This document shows, one piece after another, positions 34,938-44,351 of a DNA stretch of 64,000 nucleotides. The position numbers and the translations under genes are program-made. The stretch is from CAVONV01 sp963697355 (GTDB taxonomy: Bacteria > Acidobacteriota > Vicinamibacteria > Marinacidobacterales > DATDRI01). The first letter of the stretch is position 1. Every line of letters begins with the position of its first letter. Below the pieces are notes generated by a model. The model saw only the letters and a program-made list of their open reading frames with translations. It searched no databases and was not told the DNA's origin. Location of the stretch: assembly GCA_963697355.1 (NCBI GenBank), contig CAVONV010000008.1:62001-126000 (forward strand). The letters are read 5' to 3'.

Positions 34938-35750
34938 CTAGTTCGCTCCGGTCCAAGGCAGCGAAAAGCAATACTCAAAGGACCAGACACCACTGTTGTC
35001 CATATATGAAGAATCTCGATCGGGTTGCTCGTTGACGGTGCAATGGATCGTCCCGGTCACCGTTACGGTAACGGTGGCTTCAGATCCGACAAAGAATTTC
35101 GTATTGCCGTTGGAATCCCAAGCGCATATCAGACTATGGAGCGGCGCACCGGGCATTGCGGCACTACTATCGGCAAATCCCTGACCACTTCCGTCGGGTG
35201 TGGCCGTTGTGCCATTCGAATCAATTGTGACTGCACCCCAAGCCCTCAGCCTCGCTTCGTTCCCCTCAGCGACGTTCCGGGTTGTGTTCATCCATCGCTG
35301 ATCGGCACGTATAGCAAGCAACTCGCAATTCCAGGCAGTTGCCGGTACCGACGTGGTAGTTGTGGTGGTGGTTGTGATCGGGGCTGAAGGTGGTGTGCTT
35401 CCAGCTTCATCCGATCCGGCCGAGGCTGCGGCGAGAGCGACCCCGGCGCCTCCTGCTGCGGCTCCGATGACCGCAATCGTCTTGGCGGATAGGCCCCCAC
35501 CGCTCTCTGCTTCTGCATGAGAGGGCACTTCTGGTGCGGGCAAGCTCAGCTTGTCCAAGTGCGCCTTCAACTTCGTTGTGGTCGCCGTGTCCTCGGACTG
35601 GAGAGCCCGTTCGAAATATTTGTTGACGAGGCCTTTCATTCCTTCTAACAGATCCGCCGCCGTCATCACGCGAGTAGTGATCGCGTTTGGGTCGTTTGGA
35701 GCAAGTTCTTTTTCTTCATTGGCCCTCAAGCGGATCTCCTCCACTTGCAA
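34938..35750 (-). CDS. hypothetical protein with one transmembrane helix and threonine linker
   Basis: A 270-residue protein of unknown family. Residues 1-75 are helical and charged (ADLLEGMKGLVNKYFERALQ). A glycine/alanine helix near 88-108 (KTIAVIGAAAGGAGVALAAA) should span the membrane. An eight-threonine run follows, then an extracytoplasmic beta-rich domain of about 130 residues with paired cysteines. The start is TTG 35750, or GTG 35744. It looks like a single-pass membrane protein with a sensor-like outer domain and may be laterally acquired. Confidence 0.55.
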   Translation of the reverse strand: MQVEEIRLRANEEKELAPNDPNAITTRVMTAADLLEGMKGLVNKYFERALQSEDTATTTKLKAHLDKLSLPAPEVPSHAEAESGGGLSAKTIAVIGAAAGGAGVALAAASAGSDEAGSTPPSAPITTTTTTTTSVPATAWNCELLAIRADQRWMNTTRNVAEGNEARLRAWGAVTIDSNGTTATPDGSGQGFADSSAAMPGAPLHSLICAWDSNGNTKFFVGSEATVTVTVTGTIHCTVNEQPDRDSSYMDNSGVWSFEYCFSLPWTGAN

Positions 35751-35795
35751 CTACCTGGTTCGATAAGGCGAACGCTGCAGGTATCTCCGTTTGTC

Positions 35796-36251
35796 TCAGA
35801 TAGCTTGCTTCGATGACCCTATTTCGATGACAGCGTTGGTCATCCCGTCAATGAACTCCGGCCATCGCTGTTTTGGCAGCTTACTCACGAGACTGGGAAA
35901 TTCGTTACTGACAAATCGCTCGAGATCGAGCCTCCATTCAACTTCTCCGCGGTTTAGCTGATGCTCCTTCGTTGCTCTACTCCACCACTCGATTGCGTCT
36001 TTTCCTAGGATTCCTACCGCTTCGATGCGGAGCTTCATGCCGAAGTCATATCCCAGGTCTCGGTAGCCGTAGGTACGGATGCCGTTGGCCATTTTGCCTT
36101 GACGAGCTGCCAATTCCAGAGGGTCAAACCAGATTCTGAGGAGAAAGTGTTTTCCGTCGTCGTCAGGAACCTCAGCTTCAGGTCGCCTGGAACGCGCGTT
36201 GTTCGTCGATGAGAGAGGAGCCAAACGGAACGTAAGCCAATCCCCAACCAT
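35796..36251 (-). CDS. hypothetical cytoplasmic protein
   Basis: A 151-residue protein, family not recognised. It has alternating hydrophobic/charged strands at the start (GKHFLLRIWFDPLELAARQG), glycine/tyrosine-rich YGYRDLGYDFGMKL, and an amphipathic helical C-terminus (LERFVSNEFPSLVSKLPKQRWPEF). There is no signal peptide or membrane helix. It lies 46 bp before the threonine-linker protein on the same strand, so they may be co-transcribed. Confidence 0.55.
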   Translation of the reverse strand: MVGDWLTFRLAPLSSTNNARSRRPEAEVPDDDGKHFLLRIWFDPLELAARQGKMANGIRTYGYRDLGYDFGMKLRIEAVGILGKDAIEWWSRATKEHQLNRGEVEWRLDLERFVSNEFPSLVSKLPKQRWPEFIDGMTNAVIEIGSSKQAI

Positions 36252-36536
36252 GTCGTCTCCTTGGACAAGGCGGATGGGGAACGCCCGTCATTTCTTTTTT
36301 GGGGTTACTTTTTTTTAACACAAAAACCGATGGTCGTCATCTTTTCTGCCGCGAACGGAGCAGGTTTTCGATGTCGGAATTGTGAAGAACAGCGGCGAAA
36401 GTAGAATTTCCGCCGGAAAGAGGAGTTTTACATTCTACGGTCTTGACAACATCGGCGCGGAATAGTAATAAGTGGTCGTTCCTAACTAGAAAAAAGACGA
36501 GACCGTCGGCCACGTTAGGAGGGAGCCTCTCCTCTG

Positions 36537-36640
36537 ATGTGGCTAGGTTGAGTGGGGGTGGTTGTGAAATCCTCTCCGTGCGATCGGAATGTTGATGTTC
36601 AGCATATTACCCTGGTTGGGCACTCAACCTAGCCGCTCCA
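36537..36640. ncRNA. candidate structured element, copy B (covarying with copy A)
   Basis: Arms GGCTAGGTTGAGTG (36541-36554) and CACTCAACCTAGCC (36621-36634) form a perfect 14-bp stem around a 66-nt loop. The loop keeps GGGG after the left arm and CCCTGGTTGG before the right arm, as in copy A; the rest of the loop is diverged. ATTTTACC (36641-36648) and GGTAAAAT (36679-36686) add a second 8-bp inverted repeat just downstream in this copy only. Confidence 0.55.
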
Positions 36641-36785
36641 ATTTTACCGCTTTGTTGAATGTCTGTCACTTGTCTGTAGGTAAAATCCCCGAGAAAAGTG
36701 TGGGTTATTCCCCTCATCTTGCATCACTGAATTCCGCCGCCGTTCGTTCTATTAATGGCATTGCAACCATAATAAGGTTGATGAA

Positions 36786-36833
36786 GACAGGCAGAGTTGA
36801 GAGTCCCCCAACCGACTTCCGGCTCTGCCTGTC
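36786..36833. terminator. 11-bp inverted repeat, terminator-like
   Basis: GACAGGCAGAG (36786-36796) and CTCTGCCTGTC (36823-36833) pair perfectly around 26 nt. Only a weak TATTT tract follows, so it may be a terminator or a structured element. Confidence 0.35.
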
Positions 36834-36889
36834 GCTATTTGGGCCAAAGAACGTACCTTCAATCACTTAGCGTCGAAGCCAGGCTCCGC

Positions 36890-37099
36890 CTAGCGAAAAT
36901 CCCCAATAGAACCCCGACGTAGGTGCCTTCGCGGTTGAGCGTCTTCGAAATCCACGCTCGGTAATGCGCAGTGGTACAAGGCCTTATGCTCCAAGGAATA
37001 TGGCACTGACCCGCGACCAGTCTTGCAGAAATACCCGAAAAGGACCGACAAGAAGACTCCCGCCACTATCCACATGAAAGAAATCAAGAGTACATTCAT
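36890..37099 (-). CDS. small membrane protein with good ribosome-binding site
   Basis: A 69-residue frame starting at ATG 37099, preceded on its strand by AAGGAG at ideal distance. The first 25 residues form one transmembrane helix (LLISFMWIVAGVFLSVLFGYF) followed by CKTGRGS. The remaining 38 residues are low in pattern and may be out of frame, so the true protein could be shorter or different at its end. The function is unknown. Confidence 0.4.
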   Translation of the reverse strand: MNVLLISFMWIVAGVFLSVLFGYFCKTGRGSVPYSLEHKALYHCALPSVDFEDAQPRRHLRRGSIGDFR

Positions 37100-37450
37100 A
37101 AAGACGATCTCCTTTCGCGCCTAATTGATAATTTCAACACAGACCGGTCTATATCGCTGTGACAGAATGCGGGTGTTTTTTACCCCGAGGAATCTTGGGG
37201 GATTTTCACGACATTCAGTGATCGATGGGAGGCTATTCAAATATGGCCGTAAAAAGATATGAGCGGAATCGAAGGTCATCTAAAACCATCCACGGGCGCT
37301 CACGTTCGGTAACTAGACCGAGAGAAGAGGGGAGTCGTCCCATGGATATCTACGAGACGGAGGTATCCGGGCCGTCGCTTCTCACGACCTCTTCGCTCTA
37401 TTTCTTTATATGCAAGTTGCGATAATATAAGAAGTTCGTCCGAGGAGACT
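37100..37450. other. spacer and probable ileS promoter region
   Basis: No gene is supported. The only useful signals are near ileS: GATAATAT at about 37421-37428, a possible -10 box, and GAGGAGA just before ATG 37451. No T-box or specifier hairpin is evident. Confidence 0.4.
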
Positions 37451-40400
37451 ATGTCTGAACCGAAATTTGTCAAAGCTGACCCGATTGTTGATTTTCCCGC
37501 GGTAGAGGAAAGGACTCTAACCTTCTGGCGAGAGCGTCAGATGTTCCAGAAGAGTCTGGCGCTGCGCGAGGGATGTCCTGAGTTCGTATGGCATGACGGG
37601 CCTCCCACCGCCAACGGGATTCCTCATAACGGTCATGTCCTGACCAGGGTCTGGAAGGACCTCTTCCCCCGATACCGAACCATGCGAGGCTTCCATGCCG
37701 GAAGGAAGGCGGGATGGGACACGCACGGATTGCCGGTGGAGGTGGAAGTCGAAAAGGAGCTGGGGATCCACGGCAAGGCCGACATTGAAGCCTATGGGGT
37801 GGAAGCCTTCATCGCGCGGTGCTTGGATTCCGTCTTCCGCTACACCAAAGAATGGGAGCGGATGACGGAGAGGATCGGCCATTGGGTGGATCTTTCCGAT
37901 GCCTACGTGACCTACCACAAGACCTATGTGGAGAGCGTCTGGTGGGCGCTCTCAGAGCTTTTCCGCAAGGGACTCCTTTACCACGGCCACAAGGTGGTCT
38001 GGTGGTGGGCCCAAGGCGGAACGGCTTTGTCTTCTGGGGAAGTTGGCTCGGGCTACAAGACGGTGGATGATCCATCGGTTTACGTGGCCTTTCCTTTGGT
38101 TGACGACCCAGGAACATCCCTGCTGGTATGGACGACCACGCCTTGGACGCTACCATCCAACATGTATGCGGCGGTCAAACCCGACGTGGACTATGTAGTC
38201 GTGAGGGCGGATGGTCGCAGGCTCATCTTGGCCGCCCAGCTTCGTGAGGCGATTGAAGGAAAGCTGGGTCACACACTTGAAGTGGAAAGAGAAATCAAAG
38301 GAGCGGAGCTTCTTGGAAAGCGCTACCGTCCACCATTTGACGATTACTATCAGCGTTACGGTGACAAGACAGTCGCGTTGAAAGACGGTGGCAGCGAGCC
38401 GATGTTCTGGAAGGTTCTCGCCGCGGAGTTCGTAGAGCTGGATCAAGGAACTGGCCTCGTCCACGAAGCCCCCGCCTTTGGTGAGGTGGACCACGATCTC
38501 CACATGGAGAACCTGGACCGTTACAAAAATCCCGACGAGGTTCCACTATTGTGCGCCGTCCAGCCGGATGGGACGTTCAGCGACGATATCCCGCTCATCG
38601 CCGGTCAATGGGTCAAGGCCGCCGACCGCGAGATCATTCACTATATGAAGGAGAAAGGTGTTCTCGTTCATCAAGAAACCTATAGACATGAGTACCCGTT
38701 TTGTTGGCGGGCGGAAGACGACCCCTTGATCCAATATGCTCGACCCGCATGGTTCATTCGGACCACTGATCTCAAAGATGAAGCCATTCGCAACAACCGA
38801 TCGGTCAACTGGCTTCCCGAGCACATCAAGGAGGGGCGTTTCGGCGATTTCTTGGCCAACAATGTGGATTGGGCGCTGTCCCGCGAGAGGTATTGGGGGA
38901 CGCCTCTCAACGTTTGGGTGAACGATGCCACCGGTCGAATGGTGGCGCTCGCCTCGGAGAAAGAGATCCTCGAGAAAAACCCGTCAGCTTTCAAGGCGTT
39001 TCACGAGGCTCGAGAGAAGGACCCCTCGTTGTCGGAGCACCTCATTGTCCACAAGCCGTGGATCGATCAGGTCACGTTTGAAGAGCCTGGGGAGCCAGGG
39101 GTCTATCGCAGAGTACCGGAAGTGATCGATGCTTGGTTCGACTCGGGCAGCATGCCCTTTGCCCAGTGGGGTTTTCCTCATCAGGGAAAGGATGAATTCA
39201 TCCGACATTTCCCTTCGGACTTCATCACGGAAGCCATCGACCAAACCAGGGGTTGGTTCTATTCCATGCTCATGATCTCGACATTGGTGTTCGACAAGGA
39301 AACTCAAGAGCGCTACGGCCTCGAGCCAAAGGACTATCCGCATCCCTACAAGACCTGCATCGTCCTTGGGCATATCGTTGATTCTGAAGGCAAGAAGGAA
39401 TCCAAGTCGAAAGGTAATTACACGCCGCCTGAGATCATCATGGACAAGGTGGCTATGGATTTTGCCGTCGTCGAGGGACAGGATTTCAAGGTGGCTCCGA
39501 AGAAGGGCGTGGCGCTCATTGCCAGAGAGGATGTTCAGGGGCTCGATCTGAATATTGGCGCCGCAATTAAGGTCTACAGACCCGGGCACGAGGAAGAGGC
39601 GATTGATTTGAATATTGAAGCCTCCAAACGGCTGCCAAGGCGCGTCGTGGTATTGACCGACGATGACCGCGAGCAGTTGGGCGCCCGTGTCACGGCGGAC
39701 GGAACATCTGTCAAGCCGGTTGAAGTACCCCGAATGTCGGACGAAGAACGGGTCACGATTGAAGATCCCAACACACCATCTCCGGGAGCGGATGCCTTTC
39801 GGTGGTTCTTTCTTGCTTCCAAACCGCCTTGGAACCCGACCCGACATTCTCTTGCGAACGTCCGTGGAGTGCAGAAAGAGTTCCCGCTGAAGCTTCGCAA
39901 CGTCTACTCCTTTTTTACCATCTATGCGGCTATCGACGAGTTCGATCCACGGACAACCAAGGGTCGCCCTCTAGCCGAGCGAACGCTTCTCGATCGTTGG
40001 ATCCTGTCCGAGTTGTCACACTTGAACATCCGGGTCATTGCGCTCATGGACGAGTATCGGGCATTCGAAGCGGCTCGGGAGCTCTCCAACTTCGTGGACG
40101 GACTCTCGAACTGGTATTTGAGGCGAAGTCGGCAGCGTTTCTGGAAGTCCGAAAAGGACGACGACAAGCTGGATGCCTACGCCACGCTTTACGAGACGTT
40201 GGTAACGCTCATCAAATTGGCGGCTCCCTTCGTTCCGTTCATGACCGAGGAGATTTACCAGAATCTGGTAAGGCCCTGGAGCATCGATGCCGCGGAAAGT
40301 GTCCATTTGTGTGATTACCCGGTTCCGGATGAGGCTCGAGTCAACGCGTCATTGAACGAGGAGATGGCCACGGTGCGGGGTATTGTGTCGCTGGGCCTGA

Positions 40401-41102
40401 GAGTTCGCACGCAACACAAACTCAAAGTGCGACAGCCGCTTTCACGTGCCGAGGTCGTGCTTTCCCATCCCGATTTGGAGGAACGTGTGTCGGGCTACAG
40501 GGAGCTCATGGAGGAAGAGCTCAACGTTCGCACCGTCGAGTTCTATCGTGGCGGGGAAGAGCACGTGGTCTACGCGATTAAACCGAACTTCCGCCGGATG
40601 GGACCCCGGATGGGCAAACAGATGCCTCTTCTCAAGAAAGTGTTGGCCGAGGCCGATGGAGCGGATTTGCGGAAATCGTTCCTAGAAACGGGAAAGGCCG
40701 AAGTCAAGGTGGACAACGATCTCGTCAGCTTGGGGACGGAAGATGTGGAGGTCACGGTTCAGGCCAAGGAAGGCTATGCCGCGGCCGGCGACCAAGTCGC
40801 GGTCGTCGTCCTCAGCACCGAATTGACGCCAGAGCTCGTTGAAGAGGGCATGTACCGAGAGCTTCTCAATCGCATCCAGACATTCCGAAAGGAGCTCGAG
40901 CTCGAATATACGCAGCGCATTCGTCTCGCCATTGGAGGCTCGGAACGATTGAACCAGATCGTCGAAGCTCATCGCGAGCACCTCATGGAAGAAACCTTGT
41001 GCGTGGAGTTGGTGGAACGGGCTGAAGATTGGAACGAGGCCGGCGTCCGTGGAGATCGAAATCGAGGGCGAAGCCGCGACTATCAAGCTGGCTTGCGCCT
41101 AG
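37451..41102 (+). CDS. ileS: isoleucyl-tRNA synthetase with insertion after KMSKS-like motif
   Basis: Charges tRNA-Ile; class Ia synthetase with editing domain. The HIGH-type motif is HNGH (PPTANGIPHNGH), GWDTHGLPVE and the CP1 editing domain (TTTPWTLPSN) are present, and the KMSKS-type motif reads KESKS. About 110 extra residues lie between KESKSKGN and the usual GADAFRWFF. The frame runs to 41152, but the last 30 codons read repeat DNA. A one-base shift near 41047 gives a normal ending (EIEIEGEAATIKLACA, stop 41100-41102), which I take as the true end. It is convergent with valS. Confidence 0.93.
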
Positions 41103-41257
41103 GAACGGAACGCAAAGCCGCAAAGAAGGAACGCAGGAACTCAGAATTCTAGCACTCGAGAATGCGAAACCCCTTCTAACGCCAGCAATGTATTCTGTGC
41201 CTGCAATCTTCTTTTATTCTCGATCTCTCGAGTCCTTGAGTTCTACTCTTCTGCGAC
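41103..41257. repeat. CGCAAAG repeat plus opposed octamer arrays between ileS and valS
   Basis: AACGCAAAGCCGCAAAG (about 41109-41125) is followed by octamer units (AACGCAGG, AACTCAG, AATTCTAG, CACTCGAG). After a gap come opposed units (about 41218-41257: TTCTCGAT, CTCTCGA, GTCCTTGA). It is a convergent junction. Confidence 0.6.
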
Positions 41258-44125
41258 CTATCCCTGAGTTCCTGATGCGTATTCCTTCCGGAGTGTTTCG
41301 AGCTTTCCTAACATCTCTTTGAGCTCTTTGTCTTTGCCTTTTTCTTTTTCAACCACTTCTTCTGGAGCGTTCTTGATAAACTCGGGGTTCATGAGCTTCT
41401 TCGTAATGCGTTCGAGGTTCTTGTTGATGGCGGCAATCTCTTTGTCGATCCGGCTCACCTCTGCTTCGAGATCCACGTGTTGGCCTAGATCAACGTAAAG
41501 CTCAAACGAAGGGTCCACGCTCGTGACGACTCCCGAAGGTCTATCCGTGACGATGTCGATAGACTCCAGGTTGGCGAGGCGGGAGAGCACGGGTGTCGTG
41601 GCCTCGAGAAGTCGTCCGAATGGCGCGTCGAGGGTTTTGACGAGCACTTTCAGTTTAACGTTTTCCGCGAGGCGGGCGTTTGCGCGGATATTGCGCACTC
41701 TGGTCACCAGGCGCTGGATGGCTTCGAAACGCTCTTCGAGCTCGCCGTCCTGTGATTCATCTTCTTTTGGAAACGGCTCCAGGATCAAAATATCAGAAGT
41801 GGGGCGGTCTTTTTTCCAAAGCCGCTTTTTGTCCATTGATTCTATCAGCTTGGCCCAAAGCTCCTCGGTGATAAAAGGCGTGACAGGGTGAAGGAGACGG
41901 AGGATCTCGGCAAGCGTGTGGCCGAGCACGTGACCCGCCTGACGGGCTGCTGCAGGGTCATCTCCTTGAAGCCTTCCTTTGGAAAGCTCGAGAAACCAAT
42001 CGCAGTAGTCGTTCCATATGAAACGGTAGAGAGTTTGTCCAACGGGGCCGAAGTCGAATTGATCGAGTGCCTTTCTGACTGCCGAAACCGTTGAGGATCG
42101 CCTGGAATTGATCCAGCGGTCCTCGTCTGCCGGAGCAGCCTCATCTTGGTCGTTGGCTTCAGGTAGCTTTTCGAGCGACATGAGGACGAAGCGGCTGGCA
42201 TTCCAGAGCTTTGTGATGAATCTCCGCCCGATCTCGTTGAATTTTTGGAGAGAAAGACGGGTTTCTTGTCCTTCCGAGCAGGAAAAGACCAAGGTGAACC
42301 GGAGTGCATCCGCTCCCACACCTTCGAAGCCGTTGGGGAAATTCTTGTCGACGCGCGCAAGTAGCTTTTCCATGTCCGTGGGCCGGGCTTCGTAGATCGG
42401 TCCCTTCAGGTCATCGGGTGTCGCGCCCGCGACGACAGTGAGAGGATCGATTCCATTCCCCTTGCTCTTGCTCATCACGGCGCCACGTTCATCGAAGACC
42501 GTCGGATGGATATAGACGTGGCGGTAGGGAAGCTGGTTCACGAGCTCGAGGCCCGCGAAATTCATTCGTGCCACCCAGAAAAAAATGATGTCTTTAGCTG
42601 TCGAGAGGACCGACGTGGGATAGTAACGCTCGAAGTCCGATGTCGATTTGGGCCATCCTAGGGTACTCAAAGGCCAAAGCCATGAACTGAACCAGGTGTC
42701 GAGAACATCCGGATCTTGATACCAGTCGTCGGGATTCTTGCGAACGGCTTCCGGCTCTTCAATGTCGACGAGGATCTCACCCGTCGTCCGGTTGTGCCAG
42801 GCGGGGATTCGGTGCCCCCACCAGATTTGTCGGCTGATGCACCAGTCACGAATACCCATGAGCCAGCGGGCGTAGATGTTCTCCCACCGCTCGGGATGAA
42901 ATGTCACCTCACCCAGGCCGGTCTTGACCCATTGGTCGTCTTGTTTCCGGTAGCCGCTTCTCGCCAGAGCTTCATCAGCCATGGGCTTCATGCGCACGAA
43001 CCACTGGTCGGAGAGGCGGTACTCGATCACAGCTCCTGAACGCTGGGCACGGCCGAGGGGGACCATGCGGTCCTCAGTCTTCTCTATGAGACCTTGTTTG
43101 CGCAGGCTCTCCACGGCCTTCTTGCGGGCCACGAATCGGTCTAGGCCACGGAACTCCTCGGGCACCCGGTCATTCAGCCTGGCGTCCTCGCTCATCACAT
43201 TGACGGGCTCCATTTGATGGCGTTCGCCGACTTCGAAGTCGTTGACGTCATGAGCCGGGGTGATCTTGAGACATCCCGTCCCAAAGGACATGTCGACATA
43301 GTCATCGGCAATCACTGGAATGATGCGGCCTTGGAGCGGCAACCTAACCTCTTTGCCGATGATGTGCTGATAGCGCTCGTCTTCAGGGTGAACGGCGACA
43401 GCGACGTCACCGAAGAGGGTCTCGGGACGTGTGGTCGCTACGACGAGATGCTTCAATTCGCCTTCCGGCTCGACCAAGGGGTATCGGATGTACCAGAGAT
43501 TCCCGGGCTCTCCTCCTTCAGCTACTTGGACTTCATCATCAGAGAGTGCGGTTCGATCCACCGGGCACCAGTTCACCATGCGTTTGCCACGGTACAGGAG
43601 TTTGCGATCAAAAAGGGTCTTGAACGCCACCTTCACCGCGTGAGAGAGTCCCTCATCCATCGTGAAGCGAGTACGGCTCCAGTCACAGGAGCAGCCCATT
43701 TTTTTGAGCTGGTTGATGATGAAATCACCGTACTTGACTTTCCATTCCCATACTTTTTCTATGAACTTGTCACGTCCAAGCTCTCGGTAATCGATACCCT
43801 GTGCATCCAGTTGTTTTCGTACTACTGTCTGCGTGGAGATGCCAGCGTGATCGGTTCCCGGTACCCACAAAGCATCGTAGCCATCCATTCTCTTGTACCG
43901 AATGAGAACATCTTGAATCGTGTTGTTGATGGCGTGTCCCATGTGGAGCCGGCCCGTTACGTTCGGCGGGGGAATGACGATGCAGAAGGGCTCCTTATCA
44001 ACTTCGTCCGGGTGACGAGGGTTTCCCTCCTCGTCAAAGACACCGGTGAAACAGTTGCGATCGAGCCAGAGTTTGTAGATACGGGGCTCTATGGAGCTAA
44101 AGTCATAGCGAGTTGGTATGTCCAT
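41258..44125 (-). CDS. valS: valyl-tRNA synthetase
   Basis: Class Ia synthetase for valine, about 955 residues from ATG 44125 (MDIPTRYDFSSIEPR); an upstream ATG at 44146 is less typical. The HIGH motif is HMGH in PNVTGRLHMGHAINNTIQD. The editing domain has ATTRPETLFGDVAVAVHPED. The KMSKS motif is MSKSKGN, and the C-terminus is the ValS-specific coiled coil (EAEVSRIDKEIAAINKNLERITKKL). It is intact throughout its 2.9 kb, which makes the frameshift clusters elsewhere stand out. Confidence 0.95.
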   Translation of the reverse strand: MDIPTRYDFSSIEPRIYKLWLDRNCFTGVFDEEGNPRHPDEVDKEPFCIVIPPPNVTGRLHMGHAINNTIQDVLIRYKRMDGYDALWVPGTDHAGISTQTVVRKQLDAQGIDYRELGRDKFIEKVWEWKVKYGDFIINQLKKMGCSCDWSRTRFTMDEGLSHAVKVAFKTLFDRKLLYRGKRMVNWCPVDRTALSDDEVQVAEGGEPGNLWYIRYPLVEPEGELKHLVVATTRPETLFGDVAVAVHPEDERYQHIIGKEVRLPLQGRIIPVIADDYVDMSFGTGCLKITPAHDVNDFEVGERHQMEPVNVMSEDARLNDRVPEEFRGLDRFVARKKAVESLRKQGLIEKTEDRMVPLGRAQRSGAVIEYRLSDQWFVRMKPMADEALARSGYRKQDDQWVKTGLGEVTFHPERWENIYARWLMGIRDWCISRQIWWGHRIPAWHNRTTGEILVDIEEPEAVRKNPDDWYQDPDVLDTWFSSWLWPLSTLGWPKSTSDFERYYPTSVLSTAKDIIFFWVARMNFAGLELVNQLPYRHVYIHPTVFDERGAVMSKSKGNGIDPLTVVAGATPDDLKGPIYEARPTDMEKLLARVDKNFPNGFEGVGADALRFTLVFSCSEGQETRLSLQKFNEIGRRFITKLWNASRFVLMSLEKLPEANDQDEAAPADEDRWINSRRSSTVSAVRKALDQFDFGPVGQTLYRFIWNDYCDWFLELSKGRLQGDDPAAARQAGHVLGHTLAEILRLLHPVTPFITEELWAKLIESMDKKRLWKKDRPTSDILILEPFPKEDESQDGELEERFEAIQRLVTRVRNIRANARLAENVKLKVLVKTLDAPFGRLLEATTPVLSRLANLESIDIVTDRPSGVVTSVDPSFELYVDLGQHVDLEAEVSRIDKEIAAINKNLERITKKLMNPEFIKNAPEEVVEKEKGKDKELKEMLGKLETLRKEYASGTQG

Positions 44126-44351
44126 GGCCCATGAATGTTGCCGCAAGCCACCTGAGAGTGCAAGCCGAAGTCCTCGAGCTTCCCGGGGCTAGGGTTGCAA
44201 ATGCCATAGGTCAAAGGTATCTTGCCTGCGTTGGCCTACTCGAGTAGCATTCATTTCCACTACTATTTCACCATGGAGATGTCTTGTTGTTGCCATTTCG
44301 TGGCGACGGGCATCTATAGGCTTTTAATCGGAACGAACAAGGAGGTTCAGT

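Larger units (their letters stand above)
36252..36889. other. long spacer with stem-loop copy B, an 11-bp inverted repeat and a possible IS end
   Basis: No protein gene is supported. From 36390 to 36440 short inverted pieces (GTAGAAT..ATTCTAC, GGAAATTC-like text, CCGCCGG) recall the ends of IS21-type elements, but there is no transposase frame. The stem-loop at 36537-36640 and the inverted repeat at 36786-36833 are listed separately. Confidence 0.45.

Noticed and set aside
37100..37450. T-box or riboswitch leader before ileS
   Set aside because: No T-box sequence, specifier loop or terminator hairpin could be found in the spacer.
41103..41152. Last codons of the ileS open frame
   Set aside because: They read repeat DNA; the normal IleS C-terminus appears in another frame and ends at 41102.
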